From Pithys albifrons albifrons (Eukaryota > Chordata > Aves > Passeriformes > Thamnophilidae), in assembly GCF_047495875.1 (NCBI RefSeq), contig NC_092463.1, forward strand, positions 34,041,724 through 34,105,723: a DNA stretch of 64,000 bases. The letters are read 5' to 3'. Below are positions 14,401-28,854 of the stretch, one piece after another. The notes beneath the pieces were generated by a model. It did no database searches. It was given only the letters and a program-made list of their open reading frames with translations, and was not told the origin of the DNA. The translations under genes and the position numbers were made by a program. Position 1 is the stretch's first letter. Each line of letters opens with the position of its first letter.

Positions 14401-17400
14401 AGGGGGATTAGGGCAGGAAGTTTTCAAGGATCCAATTATTGAATCCATTAAAATAATGATAAAACCTTCCCCCAGCTCCAAAAGTAACCCCAAAAAGAAA
14501 CAAACAACGTTGGGTGGTTCTTCATCACATAATTGCACACAGAGTGAGACGGTGGTTGGGATGCGCTTTGCAAGCTGTTTGGCACAGTTGGTTGCTGGCG
14601 TGCAGCCAGCGATGGGAGCTGCAGCCCAGCCTGCTCTGGCTGCCAGCGTTCTGCTGTGTAGGAGGAGAGCCCGAAATAGCAGCCTTCTTACTGCCTCCCT
14701 CAGGGTGCTTTGCCAGTTTCTCAAAGGTCAGTAGAAACTCGTTATCACTCTTACAGGTAGTGGAGAATAAAGATACTTTCAAAGGCAATCCTTCTACCTC
14801 ATTCCCTGAATACTTTGTGAAGTTTTGGCTGTGTGTGAGGATCCAAGGCAAATTGATCTGTTGATGTCACAGGGGTCAGCATTAACCTAGTCCAGTTGAG
14901 TAGGCTAAAAGCGCTTACTTGGTCAGTTTGCTCTGGCAGGACTAGTATTGTAGAAAGTATTCATTCAGTAACCTGTGATAAGAACAGCATATCCTTAGAA
15001 TTAGAAATAGCCAGTCTGGCACCTCATCATTTGATCTGCTCCCAAGAGCAATCTCTCTTGAATAATCTGCTTGGTTTATAGATCAGTCAAGAGGTAGGAT
15101 ATCTTGATGGCAGATAACAAATAATGTATTTGTGAGATGGATCTGGAAAAAAAGGTCGAGTGGAGGATTTTGAGTTTTGCTTCCATTAAAAGATGAAGGA
15201 GAGTTTCACTAGGAGGTTTGGTGACAACTTGATATCATTTAGACAGTGATCTATCTGAAGAAAGATTAATGTTAATTAAAGTGGCATTGGAGAACTTCAG
15301 CAGATGACAGCAGCCAAGCTGGCTACAAGCTATTTTTAGAAAACTGACTTCATTGCAGTTGGTATGACTCATTTATTAAGTCAACGGATGAAGCAATAGC
15401 TCAGTTTCTTACGGCAGTCATTGAATGTGGAGCTGTATATAAAGACTGTGTTCATATCTTTGGTCAGAATTCAAATGGCAAGAGCTGACCCGTGTTGATG
15501 CAGTCCAAGTGCCCCACGTGAGATGTAGCTGTGCAATAATAATCCAGTGAGTCCACCTGAACATGCAAATATTCACGTGCACAGGACAAAATCCATCAGA
15601 AGGCCATCTTGCAATGTATGGAAGTAGTGCTGTGGTAATTTTGACCTTATATCCAGGATTAATGTTTAAAAAATGAGAAATCAAGTTTCTGTTTTAGATA
15701 GAGTATTGAAACTAACAGCAAACAGGTCATAAATGGATAGCTTATTAAAAGAATGAAAGGTTTAGTGTTGTAACAGAGTTGTAATTTATTTCTCTTTTAG
15801 TTTTTTCTTCAGTTCTATTCTGATTTGAGCTGCAGTTCATTGTTTCTTCCCTTCATTTGAGTACAGCTCTTCATGGCTTTCAACTTTCCTCAATTTGGAT
15901 GAAGTTACTCTTCCCTCTTCAGTGATGTTCAGCTTTAATTTGTAAAATAGTAAAGCTTCCATCTGTTCCAATACAACTGTGTTGGCTTTACTTCAGTTTA
16001 TTTTGTATTTTGCTAATTTCTTAGGTTGCTATAGAAACCTTGCTTTTCTCATTCTCCTGAATCCTTTTTGTGAACTTTCTGCAAAGCCAGTCCAAAAAGG
16101 TAGAAATGATGTGAAGTTTCTACTATGTTTAAAACATCTGTACGAATAATACATGATATTTGTTATTACCTGGCTATTTTTATGGAATTTCTATCTTTTG
16201 TTTTCTGATCCTCTCCTCAAAGACCTTGGCCAGTTTAGCCCAACATAAGGTGTGGTTCTTCCATTATTATTGCATCAGATCTAATTTCTACATGTAGGAA
16301 TAATTTCACTTCTGCAAAGAGATTAAAGAACTGGTGTGTCTGTATTACATGCATGGTTTTATACAGAGCTGATGCTGTTTATCAGAATTTGACTTTAAGT
16401 TCTGGGACCTTTGAGATTATCTGTTACATTTACATGTGAAAAGTTAAAGCTAACTAGTATTTAAAATAATATCACTATTAAATAATGTGGCTTGCTATAA
16501 TGTGAAAATACTGCAGTTTGTGAGAGAATGAGTTTGCACATTAGATATCTCTAGATGAAGTTTGTGACTGTCTTTTCAGTGTACTGGAAGTAGCTGACTA
16601 TATTTAGGTTTGTTCTTTGTTGGTTTTATATTTTCTGAGAGAAATGCCATTTATATTGGAGAATGCTGGATGTGTTGTTCAGCTGGAGAGAAGTATAATT
16701 AAAGTCTGTAATAAAACTAACATGTGTGAAAGATGGAGAGTGAATCTGCACAAAAATTGGGTCCCTAGTGATCTGAATTCTGGCTGTTTTAACATGTGCT
16801 TTGCTGTATTATATTCTAGTGTAGAAAGCCCATGGTATTTAATGTATACTGACCCATGCTAGCTCGTCCTTTGCTCTTCTCATTGCAATGCAATTACTTC
16901 TTGAAACATCGTGATTAAAAATTTTATTGTAAAATGTTCAAAAACCCCAACCTGCAAGAGAAGTTGTTCACAAGGAAGTTAAAAAAACGTGCCATGTGTG
17001 AGTCCGCTGTCAGAGTCTATGTATCATCCTGTAGCTGCAGTTTCCTGTAATTGTCTGGTCTCTATTCTTTACGGTGTCAGTAATCAAATCAGGGATTTGC
17101 AAAGTAACAAGCAAACTTCCAAACAGGCCACTATTGATAGTGACACTTAAATGTAATTCAGAAATGCAACGTTTTCTTCAAGCTGGTCATATAATTAATG
17201 CACTAATTTTGAGTTTGGATTGATTTTGCTGTTCTTTCTTGCCACTCATCACAATATTTTTATTTTTCTCAGTAACTTATGTGTGTGTTAGACATTGTGT
17301 AGTACCTTACACTTTGGACATACCTGACTGAGAGAATTGTAATAGCGATGTGGTGGCACCAATCCAAATGCTTTCAAATTTCTCACAGTATTTACATTGA

Positions 17401-19883
17401 AGTTGGAATAAGCTGGTCTTTGTTTATGGTTCTGAGTTTATGGTCTTTGAGTGCAGAGTATGCAGCATGTTTCACTGCTGGTTGTGCCTCTTTAGTTTGT
17501 TTGGCAAGCAAATTGTATAGCATAATAGTTTTAGCATGACATTGAAGGTAATCAAGGCATTTTGCCAGCAACAAAAGCAGAATGTTTTTAAATTTGACCT
17601 GTATGTGACTGTTCACTGCTCACAGCCTACCAAACAGTCAGCTTAAATCCTTTTTTCTTATAGATACATTATTACATAGTAAACACAAAAATTCAATTTC
17701 ATATGTATCATACTTAGAACCAGTAGGAAGAGTTGAGGCTGTGTTAACTGCATCCTCCCAGAGCGTGTGATGCCTTTAAAATTCTGTTCCAGTCCTGAAA
17801 TCTGTGATGCATCTCTCTTTTGGAAGTTATAAGATAGAATGAAATCCAGTGGTCTGATTTGAAGAAAGTAGAGACTTCATTAAAACTTCATTTCAACTCT
17901 GAGTCATTTATATAATTGTATATTAGTGAGTCTCTGATTCTCTTTCAGCTTCACATTTATTGTTTGTGGTTTGGATTTTTAAGCTAAATATGTCAGTGTA
18001 GGATTATAATTGTATTAAGAGACATGTGAGATGGAGTTATCAGTGAGAGGCTTTATTGAAACATTAACATAACTTTTTGTATATCTTTTTCTTTCAAAAA
18101 TGTGTAGCTATGGACTGTAACTTGGCAGATTCAGAGTATGTTAAACTCTTCACACAAAACTTTGCAGAGGTATTTTCATAAAGTGATGCTGATTAATGGT
18201 TTAAGCAAGCCAGATGAGTTTACTGAGTCAATTGTTTTGATTTTTTTTTTCTCTAATACATTCCAAGAAAGTGCTTAATTGTTGTGCTGAGGGTGGCCAA
18301 TAAAGAAATCTCCCAGGTGGAACTCTGTTGTGGGAGTGCTGGCAGCAGAGGCTCTGTCCTCTTCTTTGGCTGGAGGGTAGAAAGTCAATGAAATTATTTT
18401 TTGGGTACTCCACAGTGCAGGCAGGAATGAATCTGGAAGAACTAAATAAAAATTTCTGTCTTACAGACCTCATTCCAGCAGCAATATGGGGCTGGTCATG
18501 TGCAATGTTAAGTAATGCACATTCATCTGAGCTGTCCCGTGTCACAGTTTGGTGGAGCAGAGGTCATGAAAAGTAGAAACTCATGTTTGTACTTGCACTG
18601 GCAAAGACAAGTTTCAGTTCTCTCCAACTTTAAGCTCACTTAATGACTGACAGCAATGGAAATTGCAGAGGAGAGAGCAATTGCTACACTCATTGTTCAT
18701 GATAAATTTGAATACTGTAGTATCTGAACCCCATCTGTACCTCAGAAATGATAGTTGATATTACGTGGAGCAGTGATGGAGTTCAGACTTGACTTTTCCT
18801 ATGCAGACTTTGTCTTAAAGCCTTCAAACTGTTCATTTATGAGAGTGATTTACTTGTAGAGATACGGAAAGGGAGGACTTATGTCGAAAATCTTAATGTA
18901 TTTTCTGTGTTTCTGTCTTCTCCCCTTTTTCAGTTGAGTAAATAATATGTATAATAATTTCAAGATATAAGGAAATAGATCTGTGTAGAAAGGCTAACAA
19001 TTGGAAGGAAAAATTCCAACAATAGAGAGGCTAATACAAATATACATTTGATAGCTGCCTACTTCTCTACACTAAATAGTTTCTAATGTGATTTCGGTTT
19101 CTGTAGGACCCAGAAAATGAGTAGTGTTGCTGTGCAGAGCCAGCAGGAGGTCATTAGTGCAGTTATATTTTTAGGTCTGAATTGTCACTATCAATGGTAC
19201 TGCTTCATGAAATGAAAGAAGCCATGTCTACATGTCTCTGCGGAAAATGTAATATTTACCACCACTTATATTATGTGCTATTCTTACATCTTCTGTGTGT
19301 AAACTGTTATTTACCAGGAATTTTGCAGGATTTAGAAAAGTGAGTTCAGTGTGGAACAAAACCGCCTGTTTTCTCCATCAGTGCCAGCTATTGCACATCA
19401 TGCGCTTTTTATTGCCAGCCATTAACTGCAGAGACTTTTCAAACATGGAGGCCATGTTGTCTGTGTTTTGTGAGGTCTGCACATGCACATTCAACTAAAA
19501 AATTGCAACATCCAGAATTGTATTTGGACGCATTTAAGATTCTATAGCAGCTTAGTGGAATACTGAGCACAGAGCACATCCAGCTTCAAATATTTGAATT
19601 CATCCATGTGCCTTAGGCAACAAACAAGAAATCACAGAATATGGTGATTGATGGCTGTTGATAGAAAGCTTACCATCCCAGAGATGGTAATTCTGCTTGG
19701 TTGACCTAATTGTTAAGGTGAAGGACACCTTGTTTCTAATGTTTATGTTAATCATATAAAGAAAGAAAGGGGAGGGTTTTTGCGATTGATCTGGGGCTTG
19801 GTGGGTTTTATCTCTAAATTGGTAGAAGGAATATTTGTGTTTTGGAACAAATCATGACACTATTGACAGGCTGCATTTTCTGT
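8455..19883 (+). other. GPHN intron (no gene seen)
   Basis: AT-rich intron between the LTR-type repeat and the first exon. It contains an A-rich tract (13965-14027) and a slightly GC-richer patch (about 14510-14740) that I could not assign. The longest open frame (9900-10337, + strand, 145 codons) has no domain I recognise and is close to what chance gives in this composition. Confidence 0.65.
13965..14027. repeat. A-rich low-complexity tract
   Basis: About 60 bp made almost entirely of A with scattered C and T, including a run of about 14 A. It could be the remains of a poly(A) tail, but nothing retrogene-like was recognised to its left. Treated as simple sequence. Confidence 0.8.
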
Positions 19884-19921
19884 TACTAATTTTGAGAACA
19901 TTTTTCTTCTCCTTATTTCAG
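19884..19921 (+). promoter_or_regulatory. 3' splice site with branch point, upstream of first GPHN exon
   Basis: A near-ideal branch-point sequence TACTAAT (19884-19890) lies about 33 bases before the exon. A pyrimidine-rich tract and cag at 19919-19921 follow. Spacing and sequence are as expected for a strong U2-type acceptor. The branch point is inferred from its motif and distance. Confidence 0.8.
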
Positions 19922-19979
19922 GTTGGGTGGGACTATATCTGCATACAAGATAGTGCCAGATGAAATAGAAGAAATTAAG
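19922..19979 (+). CDS. GPHN: Gephyrin internal coding exon (N-terminal MogA-like G domain, part 1)
   Basis: This 58-bp exon lies between a strong acceptor (pyrimidine tract then cag) and a GT donor. It starts with the last base of a codon, followed by 19 codons reading LGGTISAYKIVPDEIEEIK, which matches vertebrate gephyrin at about residues 49-67. Gephyrin is cytosolic. It clusters glycine and GABA-A receptors at inhibitory synapses and, through its G and E domains, adenylates molybdopterin and inserts molybdenum. This segment belongs to the MogA/MoaB-like G domain. The exon ends on a codon boundary, so it joins in frame to the exon at 51299. The preceding exon, which should end ...DPSL, was not found in the 19.9 kb upstream, so that intron begins outside the window. 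The identification rests on protein identity recalled from the family and is very secure. Confidence 0.97.
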
Positions 19980-20109
19980 GTACAGTATTACTGCTTTTCA
20001 ACACTGAATCTCTTTGTTTGGAAAATTACAGAAATGTTACATTAAAAAGCCATGTTATTTCTTATTTTGAAGTGTATTGTAGGGGAGAGAGGAAATTGTC
20101 TAAAGTAAA

Positions 20110-20151
20110 ATATATATACATATATATATATGTACATATACATATATACAT
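20110..20151. repeat. AT / TACA microsatellite
   Basis: About 42 bp of alternating TA with interspersed ACATA units. It is largely self-complementary. It lies 130 bp after the donor of the first gephyrin exon. Confidence 0.9.
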
Positions 20152-22812
20152 CTAAAATAGAATTTTAATCATTTTTACAAGTACACTTTACCTTCAGCCT
20201 AAGTTGATTTCAACAGGATTTGTTGGATGCCAGAAACTAGTGTAATTTAACATATTTCTGTTTTGTCACCAGAAGAGAGAGGCAGGACTTTTCTGGTAGC
20301 AAAACTCTGGTGAACATCAAGTTACACTTTAATAACAAAAATAAAAATAGTGTCGTTCTGCTTTTGAGATCAAAAGCACATCCATATTTTTCAGTAGTCT
20401 GTCTTGAAAAGGGAATAGTATGAAGTAATTGGTACTCAAAATCCTTACAAGCTCTTTGCTTTTGAGTAGTGACAACAATAAATACTGAAGTTCACCTCCA
20501 GTGTAATGTTCATTATAACAAAACTCACTTTAGCCAAGTCCACTCATGGAAGTACTTCGGCAATTTTTGTCCAATTTCATTTTCAGTGCAGTGAAAGAAG
20601 GGTACTGGGTGGGAATTTGGCCTAGATCTGATAGCATGGTCTGTGTAGCTGGTTCTTTATTTGATTGTTAGTAGGTAAGTCTGACATACTGCTGTGATTG
20701 CTTAACCCATTGTGCTGTTTCATATACTCATTTTCAGCTGTGCAAAGAGAATTAAGAGTAGTTTTAAAATCTTGTAAAGGCAAGTGATTGCATAATATCT
20801 GGTGTAGACATGACGGTGTACAAAGTGGTGAGAATTTATTCTTCCTCCATTAGAATCAAACCTACTGCAAGGAAATACAGTGACTGCATCAGTCAAAGTT
20901 ATCACACCACTGTGATCAAAATTTATCTTTCTCTGCCAAATTCATGGACTCTCCTATCCTGAATTTTCAAGGTGAACATAATTTAATAGGATAGATCCAG
21001 TGTTCTGACTTTGGTCTTGGAAAGAAGGAAAGGTTTTCAAAATTTATTGGTGTTACATAGTATTTCCATGATGTTCAGAGATCTGCTCCAAAACTATTTA
21101 AAAAATGACAGAAACCCTAAACCATAATATTTTCCTTTAAGAAATCCAATCCCACTGATGTTTCACTAATGTTGAAGATAAAGCTCCTATTTCTGGCTTA
21201 ATTGTCCAAATTGGGTTCAGTGAACAAAGAAAAATGGAATGTTGGAAAATAAGAATAATTTTACTTTTAGGAACTTATTGCAAGATCAGTAGTCACAGGA
21301 ATGTGGGTTTTCCTGCACCTTCTAAGGAGACCTCTTCTGAATTTTCAGCTTTTTCTTACTCAGTTCATGTTTAAGTGCTTGAGATCATTGGAAACAGCAA
21401 AGGATGGGTTACTCATTAGTCTCAGTTGTGCCAGCACGAAAGTGTGGGGGAAGAATTGTATTGTTCTAAGTCAGACCTATTTAAAGTGTTGGGGGAAATC
21501 CCTTCCTTTACTTGTTCCTGGTAACTCTCTTGTCTTGTTCAGGTAATGGGGTTTTGAGGTTGTGACTTAAGTCAGCTCACCTCTCACACCTCAAATGATT
21601 GAACTCCTTAAGCTGCAATACAGTAGGTGTTATTCATGGGCAACAAAGCATGACTGGAGGATGCTAAGACACACTAGCAGGGAGTAGAATAGACAAACAT
21701 ATACTGAATATAGAAAAGTATTATTTTGCATATACGTATTTTGAATAGCAGCTAAGTGTCCTGGCAGTACATGTAGGGGGTAGTCTTAACTTGTGAAAGG
21801 TTTTCTAGTAGATTTGAGTAGAAAAAAAGAGAGAGGAGAAATAGAAGGCAATTGAGCTTATTGGAATGTTACTTCCAGAGAGGAGAGAATCTTACTCCAT
21901 GCAGAATAGTTCAGTTATTTTGCCTCACAACTATCCCTCTCCTATTTAAACAGGAAATATTAAGAGGGTTAATGTGATGAAATATGCAAGAAGACTAGCT
22001 CCATTTTTAAAATCTGATTCTACTTGATGAGTTGCTGAATCATACTTACAGGAGTTGTAATATTTGTGTTTTCTCATACTCCTTACAAAATAAGCTGCTT
22101 GCTTAAATGGAAGAGGAGTGTGCTTCACCAGACAGAGAGCAATAAACACTATGACAAATAATAAGAAGTCTCTTAGACAGTGTTTGGATATATTCTAGGA
22201 AAGGTGGTAGATTAACCTCTTACAGCTCAAAATCACTTAGAAGGAAAACTGATGTATTATTTTGTTAGTTCCTGTAATTACATCTTAAGTAGAACATCAT
22301 TGTAGGTAGAGACTATCTTGAGTTTATGGAAGAGGAAAAATTCTGGAGGCCTTAATATATCTGTCAATTGAAAAATACCATTTGAAGATTAATGAAATGC
22401 ATGTTTCTAAATGTATTAGTTTTCAAATAACCTCTGTTTTATCTGTGAGAAATTTATTTGTCTGTATTGTGTAACTACTCAAAGTTTAACATGTGTTCAT
22501 AGTGTTTCCATTCTGGAGTGTTTAGAATGTATTTCTTTTTGCATCTGAGTGTGATTTCACTCTGTGTATATATGTACTGTGAGACTTTATGTGTCCATAA
22601 TATTGCCTGTACATGTGTACCTGTTTCCTGGAAGGAGTGTGTCTCATCACTGCTGGGTAGAACTGAAGCAGGGCATCTTGCTTACCAAAATTCAGCAATG
22701 TGTGGCATGTTATAGGCATGTGAATGAGGAGTAATTATGGCAGAAGTGATAGTGTGTACCCTAACTACCCTCATGCACCATACCAAGGTTAGGAAGATTA
22801 GTGTGGAACTAA

Positions 22813-22890
22813 TCACCAACTACAGTTCCTCAGTGTCTGAAATGACAACTCAGTTCCTCAGTTCTATCACCAACTCAGTTCCTCAGTGTA
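22813..22890. repeat. Short imperfect tandem repeat
   Basis: Three copies of a unit built around CAACTCAGTTCCTCAGT occur in succession with variable spacers. It looks like a local duplication by slippage. Confidence 0.6.
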
Positions 22891-25803
22891 TCAGTCTGAC
22901 ATGAAGTGTCATGTAACTTACCTTTGCCCAGATTTTTGTCATAGGTGTTTAGGTTCCTAAAGTGAGAGGACTAAACAGGTAGGTAGCCTTATCAAGATAC
23001 CACCACTGGTTTCCCCCTTGAAAACTCTTCTTGAAGGTAGATACATCTATCAGGAACTTCAGGACCAATGCTTCAGTAAGAGAAGCTCTCAGAGGAGGAA
23101 CACCTGAGTGAATGCCATTTGTATTCCTGTCATTCCTCTTCACCAGTTAAAGCAATGTCACTTCATTTTCATACCTGTGATTTTAAAATACTTCTAGAAC
23201 TGGTGAAGACAGTTAATATAGAAATTACAGCACATTTCTGAGAAGGTGTCACTGTTTCGACTTTCTCTAGACTTCTGTTCTCATCACAATTGCTCATCCT
23301 GTTGGCAAGAACCTTTTCAAAGTTGCAAAAATGCATTGTCAGATTTCAGCCTGCTCCTCATCCACCGCAGTACTACGTTGTGCCTAAAGGAGAGGTCTTC
23401 CAAGCCAAATGGTTCTGTGTGCATAATGCCTGGTGAGCATATCAGGCAACATTGGTTTTGAAGAACATCCTCTTGTTGGAAATTGAAGCAGTTGCATCTG
23501 AGAGAAAAAGAAAAGCAGCAAACTTAACATTTCTTTATTTCTAGTTAATGGCATTCACGACAATTTTGTTTACAATGTGTAGTTTTTCTCAAGAGTAAAG
23601 AGCAATTTATGACTTACGGATTAGGGAAAGTTTGTATGTTGTGCCTATAAATAGTTTGATGCCAACAGCAGCATCTCACTGTTTGTATTACTGTGAGAGA
23701 TGGTCTTTTTGGTTGCAGCATTCCATCATTAGAAAGGAAATATATGGTGCAGGGAAGGATTGTTATTCTAGAGGAAGACTCAGTGTGTGAGAAGACTGCT
23801 CATGAACAAATTTCTAAAAAAATAGTCAGTTCACAAGTCAACAGCCAAAAGGAATTGAATTGTTTTATCTTGGGTTGTTTTACACACTTTCCCATATGCT
23901 TTTCATGTAGGCATATGCAGGTATCTCATCATCTCAAGGCCAGAAATTAGTTTTGTAGCAGGTGTTCAATTCATGAACATAATATGCACAAGGAAGACAT
24001 TCCAATTATATTTAGTTCTTGTAATATTTGTGGCATAAGACAGATATTCCAGTGTAGAGAACAAAGTTAAGTGGTTGCCTCCTCAGGTAGTTAGTTTTAA
24101 GAAATTGTGTTGGAAATCTTTTCTTAGTACTGATTGTACATTATAAAGTTAGATGTAAAGCAGTTCTGGAAGAAGCTGGGACGGTTTTTGTAGTTCCATT
24201 ATCCACCCTTTCACACACAGACACACTTTATGCTCCTCAAAGAACACCTGTAATTCTTCTGTAGGTGCTTTTAAAATGAAAGCATATATGCATAGAGTGT
24301 TAAAGGCTACATTTAAGACTACTCACCTTTTCCCCTGAATAGGATAGCTCTCATTTTTGTTTTGAAGTATATGTTAACTTAATAGCATAATATATGAAAA
24401 TTATTTTCATGAATAGCTGAAATGCATTCTTCTCAGATTGTCTTTGTTTCTGTGAGGCAACAGACTCCAGTGATAAAGAACAAAGAGTTAAAAAAGATAA
24501 AAACTATGAGGGAGGAGGAAGTAACCAGAAGGGACATGGGGAACATGGTGTCCTCTTTGAGGTCAGTTGCTCTAGATGACTTAGGAATTCATGAGATTTT
24601 AACTTTTTCACACAGTCATATTTAGGAACATCTTAAGAACCAAGTAAGCTGGTTTCACTGTCAGTGAGCTGTGTTTAAGAGCAAAACTGGACTCTCTGCC
24701 ATCAAAAATATGTATCTTTAAAAATATTACAAATAAAATCATTCTATTCAGAGACTTTCTCAGAAATCATTTCGGGTTTTGACCTTATGGTGTCATGTAC
24801 CTGCATAATACTGCATCCTCTGTTCTTTTTGCTGGTGACAGTAGCTTGTGGAACTCATGCAACCTTTGCGTGCAGCCAAGAGACACTGGCCTTGATCCTT
24901 CGAACATTTTCATCTTTATTAATTTGTGCCAAAATAAGTAGCAATTTGCCAACAAGTGCTGGTTTGTAGTACTATATAAAAAAACAAACAAAGAAAACAT
25001 GAAGAAAGAAAGGCAGTCATAAGTACTTTGGTGGATAGTCCATAAGAACAGGGTTGTGACTCAAAATATTCAGACTTAACAAAACTGGTTTTGTATCTTG
25101 ATATTGGGTGGCAGGACAGCATTTAAATATTTCTTGCATTTTCTACAGAATCAACAGTGCATTACATAAAAAGGAGATGTGCATGTTTTGTGTAGGAGTT
25201 TATGTCCTATGTCTGGTTTACTTCATCATTGTATTGTTGCTCAGCTGCTAAGTGTATCAGCATTGGCCAAGGATCCTCACAAAAAGTTTCCCCAAGGTTT
25301 GTGATGGGAGGCATCAGAATTTGGTGATGATACTGAGATTATGGTACTGTTTATCTGTTCAGATCCAGCACAAACAAAAAATAGTTTTCCTTCTCAAAAT
25401 ACGAGTTTGTTGAAGAGGCTCACACTGTTTAAAAGTATATGCATATCCCAGTGTTTTCTTCCTTCTACATCTCAGATTGTAACTACTGACTCACTGGCAC
25501 AAGAGGTCTTACTAATTAGCATGACATAAAAGGGTATTATCAATTGAATGTCTAGTGAGTATTAACAAGTAGCATCCCCATAGACTCCAAAGCTTACAGA
25601 TACAAGTTGAAAAATATTTAAAGGCAATGTGTGGTGGTCCCATGTCATGCCATGATTAGATTGTTTGGACAGTGAGTTGGCCAAAACCAAGGGCTTGTCT
25701 TTTAACATGCACTCAGATTCTGACTGCCCAGTGACAGTTTCATTGTCCTCTTGCATCCAGGAAAAGAAAGTTTCTAAAAGCTTTGGCAAATGTCCTAACT
25801 AGT

Positions 25804-25860
25804 CACAAAAAATTGACACAGAATTTAGTGTACACAAAAATTTACACAAAATTTAGTGTA
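25804..25860. repeat. Tandem duplication of a 28-29 bp unit
   Basis: Two adjacent copies (25804-25832 and 25833-25860) each begin CACAAAAA and end AATTTAGTGTA, differing at a few bases. Confidence 0.8.
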
Positions 25861-28790
25861 TGAAATCCCTGACAAACTTGCAGAGTTGGATCTCCTACTC
25901 GCTTCTTGGGTTTTCATGAATGAGTGCCTTGCGGCCATGAACAAGGACAAGTAAGAAGTGGGACGTGTTAAGTTAAAACAGCTTTACATCTCGTCATATC
26001 TCCCTGTAATTGAAGTTCACCTGCTGTACACACAGATTTCTCCCTGAGTTAATTTCTAAATCCTGTATTAGCAGAGTCTAATTCTTTTCCCAACTACATA
26101 TGACAAAAAAAGTGTAAATTACATAGTTTAGATAACAGAAAGAACTCTGAGTTTTTTACTTGCTGTATTAGTCCATAAGTGATATTACAGGTTTTATTGT
26201 TTTCATGCTGGAGAGAATTACAGGTTTTTCTGTGAGATGGTGTGGCACATTGTCAAAACTTTTATATAAAACAAAAAATTACTTTATTTATTTGTACAGG
26301 TGTATGCTTTTTTGCTACAAGCTACAGATTTGCACCCCTTGCAGTACTGATAATGTACTTTTAGCTGTGCATTTGTGCTCCATTCTTTTTGTTCTTGTCA
26401 ACAGCTGATTGTTTTTATTATATTGTATCATATAATATTGCTTCTATTTGACTGTGGGTTTATTATCTGTTGTGCTATGTTGGTTTTTCTTCTCATGAGT
26501 CCTTTGTTGATCTGCATTAGTTTTCTTTCTTCTAATACTGATTTTGCCTCTTTTTTTCTGGAAAGCACAATCTGTATTGCATTGGGTTCTGGCTCTAGGC
26601 TTTTCGGTGCCAAGCCTGGCTGTGCAAGCCTGAACCCCTGTGCAGGCACACTGTCACACCAGTGAAATAGGAGTGTTTCATAAGAATGCCTTTTCTATTG
26701 TGGGATATTTTTTCCACCTATGAAGCTGTTAGTTCTTGTGAATATCAGTTGTGACTTTTGGATTGTTTCTGCTCTGATAGGTTTGAGACTGTTTTTGCTT
26801 GAAGGACATGACTCTTCTCCATGCTATAACTACTGCTATCAAATTTTTGTATAGGAACTCCTTAGGGAGTACTCATTGAAGGGACTTTTCATCCATTTCT
26901 CTCATCTTCCATGGATGGTGGATACTCACTGCAATTACAGACTCTCAACCAAAAACACCAATCTTTAGAAAAAATGTAAAATGAGAGATGGCTGAAGTGT
27001 CTATCACTGTCCCTTGATTATTGGACAACAGAATTCATCTCTGCCTTGTGGATGTTTCCTGGCATTTGATGGAATTTCTCTAAGGGTCAGGCAGTTGCTG
27101 ACATTATCAGTATTACACATTCACTCTATTCTTCTCTGCCTTGCTGTTTCTTTACTGTTTTGAGAGATGTGTGGGTTGTAAACCAAGCAACTGAGCAGGG
27201 AAGCTGAGTATCTGTTCTTTTTGGTATCTGGCACTGAAGAGGCCAATTGACTTTTATTTCTTTGGAAGAAACATCTAGGGCTGACCAGAATTTCTTTACA
27301 TCTGTTAGTGAACAAACTCTGATCTCTGTTAGGACTGCTCAATGTATCAAGAGCATTCCTCTTCTTTCCTGGCAAGGGCATCAAGTGCCTAGACACTCTG
27401 GGTGAAAAAGTATACTCACTAACTTTCCCCATGAAAATAGGAATTGTCACTTGTTGTTTTCCTACTGTCTTCCATCTTACATTTCATGGGCTTTGCAGTC
27501 TCAGAGACTTAATGGCTCTAGAAGTGGCAGATAAGACCACCTCACCAAGCTACCTTACTCTTACAAGCTGTCGTGAACATAGAAAATGCTGAAACATTAT
27601 TAATTCCTGTTCCAACGTAAGAAGAATTTAAACTGATGCATTTTATATTTTATTGTGTGATTTAGTCTTACAAAACCAGAAAAATTGCGCCTGTGTTTTG
27701 CAAATCATGGGATATTGCAGCATGGGGAAAGGAAAGGCGGGAAGATAGTCCTCCATCCATTTAAGCTCAAATGCCATACTAAAGACACAAAATCATTATA
27801 GTAATATTATTTACTTTCCAAAGCAAACAAAATAGTTCTGTAGTTCTCCCACAAACAGAGAAGAAAAATAGCTGACAGCTAATTTACAGGGCAAACCAGT
27901 ATATTGTTCATCCATTAAGTGTTTCTGGTTACCTGGCACCTAAGAGGGGATTTTAACATGTATCAAATTTAACATTAACACAGTCCTGTTTGTCTATTCA
28001 GTCTTTCTTCATTAACTACATTAGAAATAGGATTTGAAACCTCTTGTTGTTTTCCAGCATAAAAAATATTTTTGCCTCTCTCTATGACCTTACGAACCAA
28101 TTTTATCTAATTTCCTCCTGGCTTTCTTTTGTTTTCCATTTTTGCTGACTGTGTATCTCTGTACCAGCCATCACCTGAAACCCAGTTAGTTCTTGGGGCA
28201 TCTTCTGACTGGCTCTAACACAGTCTTTTGTACTTTTTATCTGACTCCATGTACTGGGCAATGTGTTCAGTGCCTTCTGCTCTCACTGGAAAAGTCACTT
28301 ATTCAATGCAGTATCACTTAGATGAGTGAGAGAAGGAAACATAGCTCAGCTTCATTAAGCAGCAAGTAGCTTTTGGCAAGTATATAAGTGAATCAAGTTT
28401 ATATAAAAGCCCTAATAATCTTCCATGTGACCTGTTACATTAAATTTTGTTTGGTTATATTTAGCCTATAAGAATGTTTTCTAATGATTGTTTTTTGAAA
28501 TCTATGAAGGATATTTAATCTTGTCCTATCATAACTGATAACGTCATGGTTGGTTAAGGGCTTGACTGAGTTGAGTGAGATCTACAGTATGATCTTTTCT
28601 TACAGTAAATAGATTTCTGTAAATTCTTTCTCTTTGTGATTGTCACAATAGGTGAATGCTGGTCCTGTGTATGTAGAAAACAAGACAATCAGTTTTTTTG
28701 ATTTTGTATCTCTTTCTTAGAAACACAAACTCTTCCGGTTCTATGTGATGGTCCTTTGTATATAAGGAAAATGGGATCAATTGTGTGCTT

Positions 28791-28854
28791 GATTTTTTTT
28801 TTGGTTTGGTTTTTCAGGGAGCGTTTTTTTTCTTGGTGTTTTGGGTTTTTTTTA
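28791..28854. repeat. T/G-rich low-complexity tract
   Basis: Runs of 7-10 T separated by GG-containing spacers. No other feature is visible. Confidence 0.75.
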
